NCBI GenBank assembly: GCA_013177945.1
Contig: JABLXW010000001.1
Coordinates: 62,001-126,000, forward strand
Direction of reading: 5' to 3'
DNA from: Bacillota bacterium
Lineage (GTDB): Bacteria; Bacillota; DSM-12270; Thermacetogeniales; Thermacetogeniaceae
Length of the DNA stretch: 64,000 bases
This document shows positions 1 through 9,609 of this stretch, one piece after another. The translations under genes were made by a program, and so were the position numbers. Position 1 is the stretch's first letter, and each line of letters starts with the position of its first letter. Below the pieces are notes generated by a model, which worked only from the letters and a program-made list of their open reading frames with translations, searched no databases and was not told where the DNA came from.

Positions 1-561
1 GACCCGGAAAGGCTCATGCGCCTATATCCATTTCAGCTTTCCGGGGGTATGCGGCAGCGGGTGATGATGGCCATGGCGCTCTCCTTGCGTCCGAAGGTTC
101 TGATTGCCGACGAGCCCACCACTGCCCTGGACGTCACCCTCCAGGCCCAGATCCTGGCGGAGCTGAAGCAGCTGCAGGAGGAGTTGGGGATGGCGATCAT
201 TCTCATCACCCACGACCTGGGGGTGGTCGCGGCCATGGCCGATGAAGTGGCGGTGATGTACGCCGGATCGATCGTGGAGCGCGGCCCGGTGGCAGAAGTG
301 TTTGACCGTCCCGCCCACCCCTACACCCGGGCTTTGCTCCGCTCCGTGCCGCGCCTGGATAGAGAAGAACTGGTGCCGGTTGAGGGACAGCCGCCGTCGC
401 TTCTAAATCTCCCGGCCCATTGCGCCTTTCTCCCCCGCTGCCCGCAGGCGGGCGCAGAATGTTGGGGGGATAAACCCGGATCGCGGGAGATCGGGCCGGG
501 TCATACGGCAGCCTGCCACCGCTTTTCCTGGAGCCGATTGAGGGAGGCGGGGTGCGGGTGA
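1..561 (+). CDS. Dpp/Nik-type ABC transporter ATPase (DppD/OppD family), 5' end outside window
   Basis: This is the C-terminal two thirds of a nucleotide-binding subunit that would power a peptide/nickel-type importer from the cytoplasmic side. The reading frame is already open at base 1, so the Walker A region lies upstream. Visible motifs are the ABC signature LSGGMRQR, Walker [13 protein letters not shown], the switch histidine in ITHDLG, and the C-terminal oligopeptide-transporter motif with cysteines (CAFLPRCPQ) typical of DppD/OppD/NikD. It overlaps the next ATPase gene by a few bases, the usual D-F gene pair arrangement. The substrate cannot be read from an ATPase; peptide, nickel or metallophore are all possible. 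Confidence 0.93.
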   Translation, partial: DPERLMRLYPFQLSGGMRQRVMMAMALSLRPKVLIADEPTTALDVTLQAQILAELKQLQEELGMAIILITHDLGVVAAMADEVAVMYAGSIVERGPVAEVFDRPAHPYTRALLRSVPRLDREELVPVEGQPPSLLNLPAHCAFLPRCPQAGAECWGDKPGSREIGPGHTAACHRFSWSRLREAGCG

Positions 562-1517
562 GCCTCTTAGAGGTAAGGGAACTGGTGAAGCACTACGCAG
601 GAAAAAGGGGGATATTTGCGGGTCATCGGGAAAAGGTACGGGCGGTGGACGGCGTCTCTTTCTCCCTGGCCCGGGGAGAGACCCTGGGCCTGGTGGGGGA
701 GAGCGGCTGCGGCAAGAGCACCCTGGGGCGGCTGGTGGTGCGGCTGGAAGAACCTACGGCCGGGAAAATTCTTTTTGCTGGCGAGGAGATCACTGCCTGG
801 ACGGGGAGAAAGCTGCGAGAGCTGCGCCGCCGGGTCCAGATCGTCTTCCAGGACTCTTATTCCTCGCTCAACCCGCGCCGGACGGTGGGGGCAATCATTG
901 AGGAACCCCTGGCCAATTTCGGCGTGGCGAAAGAGGAGCGCCGGGAGCGGGTGCGTGAGCTTTTAACGCTCGTCGGCCTGGAACCTGGGGATGCGCCAAA
1001 ATACCCGCACGAATTCAGCGGGGGCCAGCGCCAGCGCATCAACATCGCCCGAGCGCTGGCCTTAGAGCCGGAACTGATTGTCTGCGACGAGCCCGTTTCC
1101 AGTTTGGACGTCTCCATCCGGGCACAGATCTTGAATCTGCTGCGGGAGCTGAAAAGACGACTCAATCTATCGTACCTCTTCATATCCCACGACCTGGCGG
1201 CGGTGAAGTATCTTGCCGACCGGGTGGCGGTGATGTACCTGGGCAAGCTCGTGGAGATCCTGGCGGCAGAAGGCCTCGTATCACAGGCCCGCCACCCCTA
1301 CACCCGGGCGCTTCTACAGGCGGTGCCGGAACCCGACCCGCGGCAAAGAACCGGCCAAAAACCGGTGGTGCGGGGCGAGCCGCCCGACCCGGCGAATCCC
1401 CCGCCGGGCTGCCGCTTTCACCCCCGCTGCCCGCAAGTTCGCGGCGTTTGCCGGAAAGAGGAGCCCGTTCTGAAGGAGGTGGGGAAGGGTCATCTGGTGA
1501 GGTGCCATTTGAGTTAG
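552..1517 (+). CDS. Dpp/Nik-type ABC transporter ATPase (DppF/OppF family)
   Basis: Second ATPase of the importer, about 320 residues, full length for the family. It shows Walker [10 protein letters not shown], the Q-loop QD, signature FSGGQRQR, Walker [13 protein letters not shown], switch histidine FISHDL, and the C-terminal motif CRFHPRCPQ. The GTG at 552 overlaps the stop of the preceding ATPase, so translation is probably coupled; a second GTG at 558 is an alternative start. A substrate-binding lipoprotein follows after 62 bases. No permease genes lie between, so these ATPases either have permeases upstream of the window or serve permeases encoded elsewhere in the block. Confidence 0.93.
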   Translation: MRVSLLEVRELVKHYAGKRGIFAGHREKVRAVDGVSFSLARGETLGLVGESGCGKSTLGRLVVRLEEPTAGKILFAGEEITAWTGRKLRELRRRVQIVFQDSYSSLNPRRTVGAIIEEPLANFGVAKEERRERVRELLTLVGLEPGDAPKYPHEFSGGQRQRINIARALALEPELIVCDEPVSSLDVSIRAQILNLLRELKRRLNLSYLFISHDLAAVKYLADRVAVMYLGKLVEILAAEGLVSQARHPYTRALLQAVPEPDPRQRTGQKPVVRGEPPDPANPPPGCRFHPRCPQVRGVCRKEEPVLKEVGKGHLVRCHLS

Positions 1518-1579
1518 CGTACCTTTCGTAACGATCCGGGTGTACAAAGGGCGATAACTGGAGAAAGGGGTGCAGAAAC

Positions 1580-3148
1580 GTGAAATATTTAAAGCAAATA
1601 GTGTCTTTCTTGGTCATCATAATGTTGGTTGCCGGGTCTACGGGTTGTGGTGGGCAACAAAGGGAAGGTCAGGTAAGCAAAAAGGAATTAGTTGTGGGCG
1701 TTGGAGCTGATGGTTATAGCCAGAGGGACAGCGAGTTAGGAATTTATCCGCTAAATGCCAATATTTGCGAGCCATTAATTAGACTAACGCCTGAGTATCA
1801 ATTAGAGCCACTTTTGGCCACCAAATGGGAATATAAGGGGAACAATACTTGGCGCTTTTACCTGCGTAGAGGCGTAAAGTTCCATAACGGTGAGGACTTT
1901 AATGCTGCAGCTGTAAAGTACACTTTGGAGAAAGGTATTAGCCCAAGTGGAAAATCCATGCTGAAAATCGAAGGGGATGCTGTCAAAATAATTGACGATT
2001 ATACGGTGGATATTGTAACCACAGAACCTAATATGCGCGTTCCAGAAATCCTGGCTCACCCAAGTTTTGCCATACGAATCAAAGAAAATGAAGATAGCCA
2101 GAAACCTATTGGTACCGGCCCCTTCTGTTTTGCCAGGTACGAGCAAGATAAAGAGCTGGTTGTTGAGCGTAACCCTGATTATTGGGGGGAACCTGCAAAA
2201 GTGAATAAGATTGTTTTTAAATTCATTCCAGACCACAACAGCCGGCTCCTTGCCCTACAGGCAGGTGAAGTTGATGTTATTACAGAAATTCCTCGTGAAA
2301 TGATTGGACAACTTAAGACAACCCAAGGGATTCAGGTGTTGCGCGGAAAAACCGGTGCTTATGTGGCTCTTTACCTTATGGTTAACGGGAAACAGCCCTT
2401 CGACATTTTGCAGGACAAAAGGATACGGCAGGCCATTGGCTGGGCCATCGACCGTGAGGCTATTATCCAGAAGGTATGGGAAGGTAATGCTATAAGCAGC
2501 CAGACCATAATTCCTCCTGATATCTTGAGGGAGTATAAGGATTTAGTCAACGGATTTGCCTACAACCCAGAAAAGGCCAAAAATCTCCTGGAACAGGCTG
2601 GATGGAAACCCGGGCCTGACGGCATCAGGATCAAGGACGGGCGGCGATTGGAACTCACCCTTGTTTCCGGTTTTCCTTCGGCTAGTGTGCTTGAACCCTT
2701 ACCGGAAATCTTGCAGCAGCAGCTTAAGGATGTCGGAATTGCAGTTAAGGTGGTGGAAGTTGCAGATCGCGGGTTTTACTTCGATAAATTGAAAAAGGGG
2801 GAAGGGGATCTCTGGCTGGAGCGAGGCAGCCAGAATGATGGCGACCCAACTTTCTTGCCGCAGCTTCTTTTCCATAGCGAAGGGTATTATGAGGCCAACT
2901 ATAATAAAGCATTCTGGCCAGGCAGAAAGTTTGACGATTTGATTGATCATGCCCGTAACAATCCTGAGATAGGGGAAGCAGCACGGCTGGTGGCGGAGGC
3001 CATTCATGTTCTGATAGATGAAGAAACAACTGCTGTACCAATTGCCTCGTTATACACGATCTATGCCGCAAAAGAAAAGGTTAAGGGACTTACTCCCCAT
3101 CCTTCAAATATTAACACGATATGGGACACTGTCTATATAGAAGAATAG
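1580..3148 (+). CDS. family-5 substrate-binding lipoprotein (DppA/NikA type)
   Basis: Extracytoplasmic solute receptor of about 522 residues, the normal family size. The N-terminus is a lipoprotein signal peptide ending in a STGC lipobox, so the mature protein should be lipid-anchored outside the membrane. Family hallmarks are visible: the WRFYLRRGVKFHNG segment, the GTGPF motif followed by a YWGEPAKV block, and the TRLLALQAGEVDV-like block. The GTG at 1580 is preceded by AAAGGGGTG. Base composition is somewhat more AT-rich than the flanking ATPase genes. It is followed 21 bases later by a methyltransferase gene. The ligand (peptide, nickel chelate, other) is not determinable from sequence alone. 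Confidence 0.92.
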   Translation: MKYLKQIVSFLVIIMLVAGSTGCGGQQREGQVSKKELVVGVGADGYSQRDSELGIYPLNANICEPLIRLTPEYQLEPLLATKWEYKGNNTWRFYLRRGVKFHNGEDFNAAAVKYTLEKGISPSGKSMLKIEGDAVKIIDDYTVDIVTTEPNMRVPEILAHPSFAIRIKENEDSQKPIGTGPFCFARYEQDKELVVERNPDYWGEPAKVNKIVFKFIPDHNSRLLALQAGEVDVITEIPREMIGQLKTTQGIQVLRGKTGAYVALYLMVNGKQPFDILQDKRIRQAIGWAIDREAIIQKVWEGNAISSQTIIPPDILREYKDLVNGFAYNPEKAKNLLEQAGWKPGPDGIRIKDGRRLELTLVSGFPSASVLEPLPEILQQQLKDVGIAVKVVEVADRGFYFDKLKKGEGDLWLERGSQNDGDPTFLPQLLFHSEGYYEANYNKAFWPGRKFDDLIDHARNNPEIGEAARLVAEAIHVLIDEETTAVPIASLYTIYAAKEKVKGLTPHPSNINTIWDTVYIEE

Positions 3149-3169
3149 AAGATTCAGGGAGGAAGCTTT

Positions 3170-4108
3170 ATGACAACAGAAAGGCTGGATCCGGCAGGGG
3201 GAGCCCCGGATTGTTCAGGGTATTCGTTGAAGGACCCCCATTTCTGGACAGAGACGTGGAACGAGGCGCATCGCCATTCCCTATCTGCCAGGCGGCGTCC
3301 TGACCTAAACCCTATAGAATACTGGAACCGGCTGGCGGGGCAAGTTGAACGCTGGACCGATCAGGCGAACGCCAGAGGACGTGTGGCCCGGGTACTGGCC
3401 TGGCTCGAGCAGCAGGGAGTACTGCACCCAGAAATAGAGGTGCTGGACATTGGTGCTGGAGCAGGTACTTTCACCATTCCTCTGGCCCCGCAGGTAAAAA
3501 AAGTAGTGGCCCTGGAACCGGCTCTGGCCGTACTGGCCGCCTTGCAAAAGAAGGTGGAAGCGGAAGGGCTGACAAACGTTCAATTTCTGGACCTAGAATG
3601 GGAGAAGATTGACCCAGTGGTAGAGCGCCTGGCCGGCAAGTTCGACCTGGTCTTTGCCTCCCTCACGCCGGGGGTGCGGGATGTGGAAACCCTTGAAAAA
3701 ATGATGGCCTGCTCCCGCCGGTGGTGTTTTTTGTGCGACTATGCCGGCAGGCGCAGTGCTCCTGGACGGGAGGAGCTGTGGCGCCTGCTCTTCGGCGAGG
3801 AAATGCCCATGCCTGGGTACGATATTATCTATCCCCTTAACTATCTGTACGCTAGCGGTTATTGTCTCTCTTTTCAGACCTGGGAGGATGACTGGGGGGA
3901 TGAGTTGCCGGTTGAGGAGGCGGTGGCCGGGTTGGAGGAGTTTTTCCGGCTCTACACGGAGGTTACCCCGGAGATTAAAAAGACAATTGCCGGGTACGTG
4001 GAGCAGCACGCAGTCAATGGGGTTTACAGGGAGGAATACCGGGTGCGCCTGGGCATGATCCTCTGGACGGGGGGTGAAAAATGGAAGGCCGAAACAGGCG
4101 CCTTTTGA
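3170..4108 (+). CDS. class I SAM-dependent methyltransferase associated with ABC importer
   Basis: A cytoplasmic Rossmann-fold methyltransferase of 312 residues. SAM motif I (VLDIGAGAGT) is at residues 91-100, followed by the acidic VALEP strand. The C-terminal half contains blocks FDLVFASLTP, YPLNYLYASGY and VTPEIKK. The same blocks recur in the methyltransferase at 29605, so the two are paralogues. RBS GGGAGGAAG precedes the ATG. Position directly between two substrate-binding protein genes suggests that it modifies a small molecule handled by the importer, or processes an imported compound. The substrate is unknown; no family name beyond class I methyltransferase is justified. Nothing marks it as nicotianamine synthase. 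Confidence 0.85.
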   Translation: MTTERLDPAGGAPDCSGYSLKDPHFWTETWNEAHRHSLSARRRPDLNPIEYWNRLAGQVERWTDQANARGRVARVLAWLEQQGVLHPEIEVLDIGAGAGTFTIPLAPQVKKVVALEPALAVLAALQKKVEAEGLTNVQFLDLEWEKIDPVVERLAGKFDLVFASLTPGVRDVETLEKMMACSRRWCFLCDYAGRRSAPGREELWRLLFGEEMPMPGYDIIYPLNYLYASGYCLSFQTWEDDWGDELPVEEAVAGLEEFFRLYTEVTPEIKKTIAGYVEQHAVNGVYREEYRVRLGMILWTGGEKWKAETGAF

Positions 4109-4186
4109 GAGAAACATTAAGTTTGACAAACGATACGTGGGTACATGATGGGTAGGTAATTGATATTCGGTTAATGGGAGGAAGAG

Positions 4187-5737
4187 ATGATAAAGATAAA
4201 ATATGGTAAGTTCACTTCAGTCTGGTGTTTAATTCTTCTCGTCCTGGCCGGCCTGCTTGCCGGCTGCGGGAGTAAGGAGCCGGCGGCATCAGCAACCCGG
4301 GAACTGGTGATCGGTGTCGGGCGGGACTTTTACAAGGGGCCGGAGAGCAGCTGCTTTGTGCACGGCAGCACGGGCGTGTGGGAGAGCCTCACCTACCTCA
4401 ATGAAAACCTGGAGCCGGTACCTCTGCTGGCCGAAAAGCTCGTCTCCGATGACACGGCCAAGGTATGGACGGTGTATCTGAGGAAGGGAGTTAAATTCCA
4501 TGATGGGGCACCGCTTAATTCGGAGGCGGTGGTAAAGAGCGTGGAGCGCCTACAAAGGCGGGCGCAATTCGACGAGTACGGAACTTTTTTGAACCTGGAT
4601 CGAGTTGAGGCAGCAGGTGACCGGACGGTGAGGTTTACCTTCAACAAGCCGGAGCCGGTTTTTCCGGCTAAAGTGGCTTATCACGGCTGCCCCATTTTCA
4701 GCCCGCAGAGCTTTGACGCTGAAGGAAGAATTGTTCATCCTTACGGGACGGGGCCTTTCAAGTATGCTGAATACAAAAAAGGAGAAGCCCTGGTGCTGGT
4801 CCGCAACGAAGAGTATTGGGGTGGCAAACCCAGGCTGACAAAAGTGACTTTTAAAGTCATTCCCGACCCCTCCACCCGCCTGGCTGCCCTGCAGACAGGT
4901 GAAATTCAGGCCGTAGCCGATGTGGGTGGTATTTTGCCGGAGCAGGTTCCGGCCATAAAGAGCGATTCACAACTGGCTTTATCTTCCCGGCCTGTTACCA
5001 CAACCCACTACCTGCTATTTAACAACAAGAAACCGCCTTTTAACGACCGGCGCTTGCGCCAGGCGGTCAGCCTTTTTATCGACAGGCCCCAGCTTGTTAA
5101 AGAGGTGCTCGGCGGTTACGGTGAGCCGGCGGATACAGTTTTCACGCCTCTGGCAAAGCATCTAGTAGAGAGGGGATTGTGGAAAACCGACGGGGAAAAA
5201 GCGAGATCGCTGGCAGCCCAGGCACTCGGTACCGGCAGGTCCCGGCGTGTCGAGTTTGTCATCAGCACTGCTCTTGCCAACCGCTGGCCTTACAAACAGA
5301 TAGCTGAGATCCTCCAGGCGCAGTTGCGGGATATCGGCCTTGAGGTGGAGATCAAGCTGGTGGAGGCCGGTGCCTGGAAGGATGCTCTTGCGAGCGGGGA
5401 ATATCACATTACCCTCTCCCCTTACACCCTGATGACCGGCGACCCGGACTTCTTCTTCGGCCGCTGGGTTTCTTCCGGCGGGCAGATGAACGTGCAGAGG
5501 GGTGTGGGATACATCAATCCCGAGGCGGACCGGCTGGTGGAGACTGCAGCTGCCGAACGAGATCCGGTAAAGAGAAGGGAGCTTTATGCTGAGCTGCAAC
5601 GACTGGTGGCGCGGGATGTGCCTCTCTGCCCCATTTACCACGATGTATGCCTGTACGCGACCAGAAAAGATGTTCAAGACTTAAAACTCGATCCTTTCTT
5701 CAAGCCAAGCCTGGATAAAGCCTGGGTTGAGGAGTAA
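4187..5737 (+). CDS. family-5 substrate-binding lipoprotein (DppA/NikA type)
   Basis: Second solute receptor of the block, 516 residues, with a lipoprotein signal peptide ending in LAGC at about residues 24-27. The domain carries KVWTVYLRKGVKFHDG, YGTGPFKY, NEEYWGGKP and STRLAALQTGEIQA blocks that mark SBP family 5. RBS GGGAGGAAG is 6 bases before the ATG. It is a diverged paralogue of the 1580 protein rather than a recent copy. Another importer component does not follow; downstream lies a Gate-domain membrane protein. Ligand unknown; the neighbourhood argues for a metal or metal chelate. Confidence 0.92.
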   Translation: MIKIKYGKFTSVWCLILLVLAGLLAGCGSKEPAASATRELVIGVGRDFYKGPESSCFVHGSTGVWESLTYLNENLEPVPLLAEKLVSDDTAKVWTVYLRKGVKFHDGAPLNSEAVVKSVERLQRRAQFDEYGTFLNLDRVEAAGDRTVRFTFNKPEPVFPAKVAYHGCPIFSPQSFDAEGRIVHPYGTGPFKYAEYKKGEALVLVRNEEYWGGKPRLTKVTFKVIPDPSTRLAALQTGEIQAVADVGGILPEQVPAIKSDSQLALSSRPVTTTHYLLFNNKKPPFNDRRLRQAVSLFIDRPQLVKEVLGGYGEPADTVFTPLAKHLVERGLWKTDGEKARSLAAQALGTGRSRRVEFVISTALANRWPYKQIAEILQAQLRDIGLEVEIKLVEAGAWKDALASGEYHITLSPYTLMTGDPDFFFGRWVSSGGQMNVQRGVGYINPEADRLVETAAAERDPVKRRELYAELQRLVARDVPLCPIYHDVCLYATRKDVQDLKLDPFFKPSLDKAWVEE

Positions 5738-5766
5738 TCCGTCTGCGTTTTCGGGGCAGATGCTCA

Positions 5767-5782
5767 TGCCGCCCATGCGGCA
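5767..5782 (+). other. short perfect hairpin after the 4187 gene
   Basis: TGCCGC and GCGGCA form a 6-bp stem around a CCAT loop 30 bases after the stop codon. No T-run follows, so terminator activity is doubtful. The rest of the 237-base gap to 5975 holds a second short inverted repeat (TACCCGC-TG-GCGGGTA, 5904-5919) and three GACATCT repeats, but no convincing gene. Confidence 0.4.
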
Positions 5783-5974
5783 CCATCAGAAAGATGTAAA
5801 TACAGATCAGGCGAAGCAAGGTTTGGAGGTTGATTCGGAACCGGCGTTAGACAGTTCTTGCGAGCTTCCGACATCTGACATCTGCCTCGGACATCTAGTT
5901 AAATACCCGCTGGCGGGTAATAAGCCGGAGAATTCTGTGATCAATGCCGGTTCTGGGTAAAGGTGGGGATGTAG

Positions 5975-6937
5975 GTGCAGCTCATTTTAGATGTCCTGCC
6001 AAATGTCCTAAAGCTGTGGAAAAGTGTGTTGCCTTCCATGCTGCTTGGTTGCTTTCTCGGCAATCTGTTTCAAAATACCGTTCTTCTGCAGCGCCTGGGC
6101 CGGGTAATGCAGCCCCTGGCGCGGCTGGGCCGTTTGCCTGCGGGCTGTGCGACACCCCTCACCTTGTGCCTGGCCGACCGGATTGCCGCCTACACCATGC
6201 TGGCCGAGCTGAAAAATACCGGGGTAGTCGGGGCCCGGGAGGTGGTGGTTTCTTTTCTGGTTTCCGCCCTTCCTACGGGGATCTATTATACGATATTTTA
6301 CTTCAGCCCGGCGGTTATGGCCTCCCTGGGGTGCCATACCGGAGCCGTATACCTGGCAATATACCTTGGCATAAGTTTAATGATCGGCGCCGTGGGAATG
6401 CTGCTGGGCAGGTTGCTTTTGCCGCTGCCGGATCAAGATCAGGAAGAGGGTGATCGAAGCCGGGAAACGGTTGGTTTATCCTGGCGGGATAAGCTGGCTG
6501 AAGCGGTGCGCCGCACGCTTCCCGCTTTTTGCCGTCTGGCTGTGGTATTCATGCCCGTCACCTTTCTGGTAGCGATCCTGCTGCATACGGACCTTGTCAA
6601 CCAAATATTGCGGCAGGTTGAACCTGTCTTAAGTTACCTGGGCCTGCCGGCCCCTGTGATCCTCGTTATTACTACAGGTGTAATCAGCATGGTTGCAGCC
6701 ATAGGCGCCCTCGGCCCCATCCTGCAGGCCGGTTTGGTCACTCCGGCCGAGGCGGTTATCGCCTTGCTGGTTACTTCGGTGCTGCATTACCTGTATGAAT
6801 TCTGGAGCAGTGGGCTGCCGACCAACATTTCTATTTTCGGACCCAAATTAGGCGGGAAAGTAAGCCTGGCAGCGCTGGTGGTGCGGGAGTGTGCGACTTG
6901 CCTGGCAATAGGGTTGGTGGTTGTCTTGTTTAATTAA
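5975..6937 (+). CDS. Gate/nucleoside-recognition domain membrane protein
   Basis: A polytopic membrane protein of 320 residues with roughly eight hydrophobic segments, resembling the nucleoside recognition (Gate) family that includes SpmA/SpmB, YlbJ and the core of FeoB. Two homologous halves are suggested: MLLGCFLGNLFQN near residue 20 and a second gate block with VIAVFMPVTF-like sequence near 190. The GTG at 5975 follows AAAGGTGGGG at good spacing. The location among NikA-type receptors and next to a DUF4198 gene suggests metal or cofactor transport, but Gate proteins have varied substrates. A short decayed copy of part of this gene lies at 12671-12727. Confidence 0.75.
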   Translation: MQLILDVLPNVLKLWKSVLPSMLLGCFLGNLFQNTVLLQRLGRVMQPLARLGRLPAGCATPLTLCLADRIAAYTMLAELKNTGVVGAREVVVSFLVSALPTGIYYTIFYFSPAVMASLGCHTGAVYLAIYLGISLMIGAVGMLLGRLLLPLPDQDQEEGDRSRETVGLSWRDKLAEAVRRTLPAFCRLAVVFMPVTFLVAILLHTDLVNQILRQVEPVLSYLGLPAPVILVITTGVISMVAAIGALGPILQAGLVTPAEAVIALLVTSVLHYLYEFWSSGLPTNISIFGPKLGGKVSLAALVVRECATCLAIGLVVVLFN

Positions 6938-7051
6938 CGTTTCTCCCTGATGTAACAGCGCTTTAAGTGAACATCTCAGGAGTCGTTGCCGGGTAGATGG
7001 GGTTTAATTTCTTAAGTATCTATTAAATTACAGTTTAAGGAGTGGTGGAGG

Positions 7052-7804
7052 ATGGGTGAAAAACCGAAAATCGCCTTGCGCGATACCACGGACTTGATGG
7101 TATACGGCCACGAAGTGTGGCTGGAGATGGCCGGCAGCCACGGCCACGCAGGCGGCAACGTGGAGGTGTATGTGAAATGGGGGCACAATATGCAGACGGA
7201 CGGGCTGGCCCGGAAAGAAGGCATGACCACGCTGGTTGTGGCTCCGGGTGGGGAAAAAGAAGAGTTGGCCATCGGCGATGGAGGCCCCGATTATTATATC
7301 CTGCGTCTTTCTGCCCCTGCCGAAGGGTTTTATCACGTTGTTGTTCAAAATACCGGCAGCTACGTGCTGGATAAGGAGGGCAAGTATCATCAGGGTACCC
7401 GCAGGGAACACCCGGATGCGGCCCAGGCCGTTTTATATAACCAGTACGCGCAGACTTTCGTACCGGTGGGACACGACCTGGAGGGTGTTCCCCAGCGGGC
7501 CGGAATACCATTGGAAATAATACCGGCAGTATGGAAACAATGGCGGGTGGGTGATGAAATCGGCCTGCAGGTACAATTCCGCGGTGAGCCGCTGGATGGT
7601 GTGGCCCTGGATGTGGCCTGCAACGGGCCTGGTGGATACCGGCAGTGGCAGGAAATGACGGGCGGGGACGGCCGCATCAATCTGCAGGCCCGGGACCCCG
7701 GCCGCTACCTGGTGGTGGCCCGCTACCGGGTGCCGGAAGGGGAAGAAGGGGTGTATGATGCCCTGTCCCTGACGGCAACATTGTGCTTTATTGTGACTAA
7801 ATAA
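7052..7804 (+). CDS. DUF4198 (NikM-type) domain protein
   Basis: A 250-residue beta-rich protein of the DUF4198 family (PF10670), which Pfam has linked with nickel transport complexes. The histidine-bearing N-terminus (YGHEVWLEMAGSHGHAG, then KWGHNM) and the middle block PVGHDLEG are candidate metal-binding segments; the C-terminus has the family pattern GDEIGLQVQFRGEPLDG and GRYLVVARYR. RBS GGAGTGGTGGAGG fixes the ATG at 7052. No signal peptide or membrane segment is visible, unusual because most family members are exported. A paralogue with the same blocks is at 43834. It probably binds a metal or chelate within the importer system; the role is inferred. Confidence 0.8.
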   Translation: MGEKPKIALRDTTDLMVYGHEVWLEMAGSHGHAGGNVEVYVKWGHNMQTDGLARKEGMTTLVVAPGGEKEELAIGDGGPDYYILRLSAPAEGFYHVVVQNTGSYVLDKEGKYHQGTRREHPDAAQAVLYNQYAQTFVPVGHDLEGVPQRAGIPLEIIPAVWKQWRVGDEIGLQVQFRGEPLDGVALDVACNGPGGYRQWQEMTGGDGRINLQARDPGRYLVVARYRVPEGEEGVYDALSLTATLCFIVTK

Positions 7805-7848
7805 AACCCTGTTACGAGCAAAAATGGCACTTAAGCTACAAGGAAGTT

Positions 7849-7875
7849 AGACGTTACGCGGCAACGTCTTTTGTC
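7849..7875 (+). terminator. intrinsic terminator after DUF4198 gene
   Basis: AGACGTT (7849-7855) pairs with AACGTCT (7863-7869) around a 7-base loop and is followed by TTTTGTCT. It closes the transcript of the 7052 gene. Confidence 0.75.
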
Positions 7876-7890
7876 TATAGGCTCTGAAGG

Positions 7891-7929
7891 ACCGTCATGG
7901 CCGCCTCTCGTGCTGCTGGCCATGACGGT
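7891..7929 (+). other. strong 12-bp hairpin in leader of the 7977 gene
   Basis: ACCGTCATGGCC (7891-7902) is perfectly complementary to GGCCATGACGGT (7918-7929) with a 15-base loop. It lies between the preceding terminator and the next substrate-binding protein gene. There is no T-run, so it is more likely a leader RNA structure or protein site than a terminator. It does not match the five-copy attenuator found elsewhere in the window. Confidence 0.6.
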
Positions 7930-7976
7930 TCATCAAGGTGAATGCCCGTAAAAATCTAAGAAGAGAGGGATAAATT

Positions 7977-9587
7977 ATGTTTCAAAGACACAAGTTTTTT
8001 ATCAACTTGTTTATCGTAATACTGCTAGTTGCAATCTTGACGGGCTGTGCAACGAAAACCGGGGTGAGTGTAAAAGAAAAAGGAGGAGAAATAACGGTAG
8101 CTGTCGCTGAAGACCCCGGGTTTGATCAGCTGGATGCAGCCTCCTATAACGGTTTAATTCAAGCTTATCCGATGATCTATGACTCTTTGGTAGAGTATGG
8201 AGAAAAAGGCAAGATTCTACCCGCTTTAGCCACGTCCTGGGAGATTTCACCTGACGGTAAAACTTACACATTTCATTTGCGACAAGGAGTAAAGTTTTCC
8301 GACGGTACACCTTTTAATGCTGATGCGGTCAAATTTTCCCTGGAAAGGTGGCGCCAGAAGCCAGAGCATTCTTCAATCACTGCCTCCAAAGCCCTGGAGA
8401 AGATTGAGGTTGTTGATTCTCATACCATTAAGTTGCACTTTAACATCTGCTACTACCCCATCCTGACGGAATTGACGTATCCCCGGCCGGTGAGAATTAT
8501 GAGCCCTTCTGCGGTTACTCCTGCCGGAGATCCCAATGGTAAGTTCGTCAAACCGATCGGGACAGGCCCCTGGATGGTTGAAAGCTATACTAAAGACCAG
8601 CAGGCTGTCTTGGTGAGAAATCCCAATTATTGGGGAGAAAAGCCCAAGCTAAGCAAGATCATTTTAAAGGTTATTCCCGACCCTCAAGCCAGGGTGCTGG
8701 CTCTCCAGAGCGGAGAGGTGGATTTGGCCGGAGGGCGAATGAGCAGTATTCCTCTGGAAAGTCTCCCGTTAATAACAAAAGACAGCAAGCTGCAAATTCA
8801 CCGGACCGAGGGGAGCACATCTTATTTCTTGATCTTCAATTATGACAATGAGTTTTTCCAAGATGTCCGCATTAGGCAGGCCATCAACTATGCGATCAAC
8901 AAAAGGAGCATGGTGGACAATCTCCTTAGTGGGGTGGGCAAACCTGCGCAAGGGCTTTTCCAATTCACTGTTCCCTATGTTACCGAAAGAAATAACCAGG
9001 GTTACCCGTACGATGTGAACAGGGCCAGGGAACTGTTAGCGGAAGCTGGGTGGAAAGATACAGATGGCGACGGCATACTGGACAAGAATGGGAAGCCTTT
9101 TAAGGTTTCTTTGACCTTCCAAAACGTAGAGTATCCTGAATGGAAACCCATGTGTGAAGCCATCCAAGGAGATCTGGCGAAAGTGGGCATTCAGGTAAAC
9201 TTGAAAATGCTGGAGCGCACTGCTTATTATGATGAACTCTGGAAAAACAGGGGCTACGAACTCATTATCTACCGCACCTATTCGGACTCCTGGAATCCTC
9301 ATGGCTTTTTAGCGGGACTTTTCCATACTGCCAAGGGTAAACCCGCTGTTGCCTGGGCTGATCCAAAACTTGAGTTGCTGATTGATAATGTCTTATCTAC
9401 TATGGACGAAACAGAAAGGCAAAAAATCTATGATGAAATATTCAACTTGATTTACGAACAGGCCATGTGTGTGCCTCTTTATTACCCGGAAGAAATTATG
9501 GTAGTTAATTCGTATGTCCAGGGTTTTGAATTCGGAACCACGGCGTATTTTCCCGTAAAATGGGAAAAGCTTTTTGTGACCAAATAA
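7977..9587 (+). CDS. family-5 substrate-binding lipoprotein (DppA/NikA type)
   Basis: Third solute receptor, 536 residues, with lipoprotein signal peptide ending LTGC. Family blocks include TYTFHLRQGVKFSDG, GTGPWMVESY, NPNYWGEKP and ARVLALQSGEVDLAG, followed by the DTDGDGILDKNGKPF block common in this family. The ATG has an AGAGAGGGA ribosome binding site. It is followed after 22 bases by a methyltransferase, repeating the receptor-methyltransferase order seen at 1580-4108. Cell location: membrane-anchored, external face. Ligand unknown. Confidence 0.92.
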   Translation: MFQRHKFFINLFIVILLVAILTGCATKTGVSVKEKGGEITVAVAEDPGFDQLDAASYNGLIQAYPMIYDSLVEYGEKGKILPALATSWEISPDGKTYTFHLRQGVKFSDGTPFNADAVKFSLERWRQKPEHSSITASKALEKIEVVDSHTIKLHFNICYYPILTELTYPRPVRIMSPSAVTPAGDPNGKFVKPIGTGPWMVESYTKDQQAVLVRNPNYWGEKPKLSKIILKVIPDPQARVLALQSGEVDLAGGRMSSIPLESLPLITKDSKLQIHRTEGSTSYFLIFNYDNEFFQDVRIRQAINYAINKRSMVDNLLSGVGKPAQGLFQFTVPYVTERNNQGYPYDVNRARELLAEAGWKDTDGDGILDKNGKPFKVSLTFQNVEYPEWKPMCEAIQGDLAKVGIQVNLKMLERTAYYDELWKNRGYELIIYRTYSDSWNPHGFLAGLFHTAKGKPAVAWADPKLELLIDNVLSTMDETERQKIYDEIFNLIYEQAMCVPLYYPEEIMVVNSYVQGFEFGTTAYFPVKWEKLFVTK

Positions 9588-9609
9588 AGCCGGGCGAGAG
9601 GGGAGTAAG

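Noticed and set aside
3170-4108. Nicotianamine synthase or staphylopine synthase (CntL-like) identity for the methyltransferases
   Set aside because: Only generic SAM motifs were recognised; no NAS-specific sequence was seen, so the name is not justified even though the context is suggestive.
5727-5960. A 77-codon frame after the 4187 receptor
   Set aside because: It starts inside the receptor gene, has no ribosome binding site and no family resemblance.
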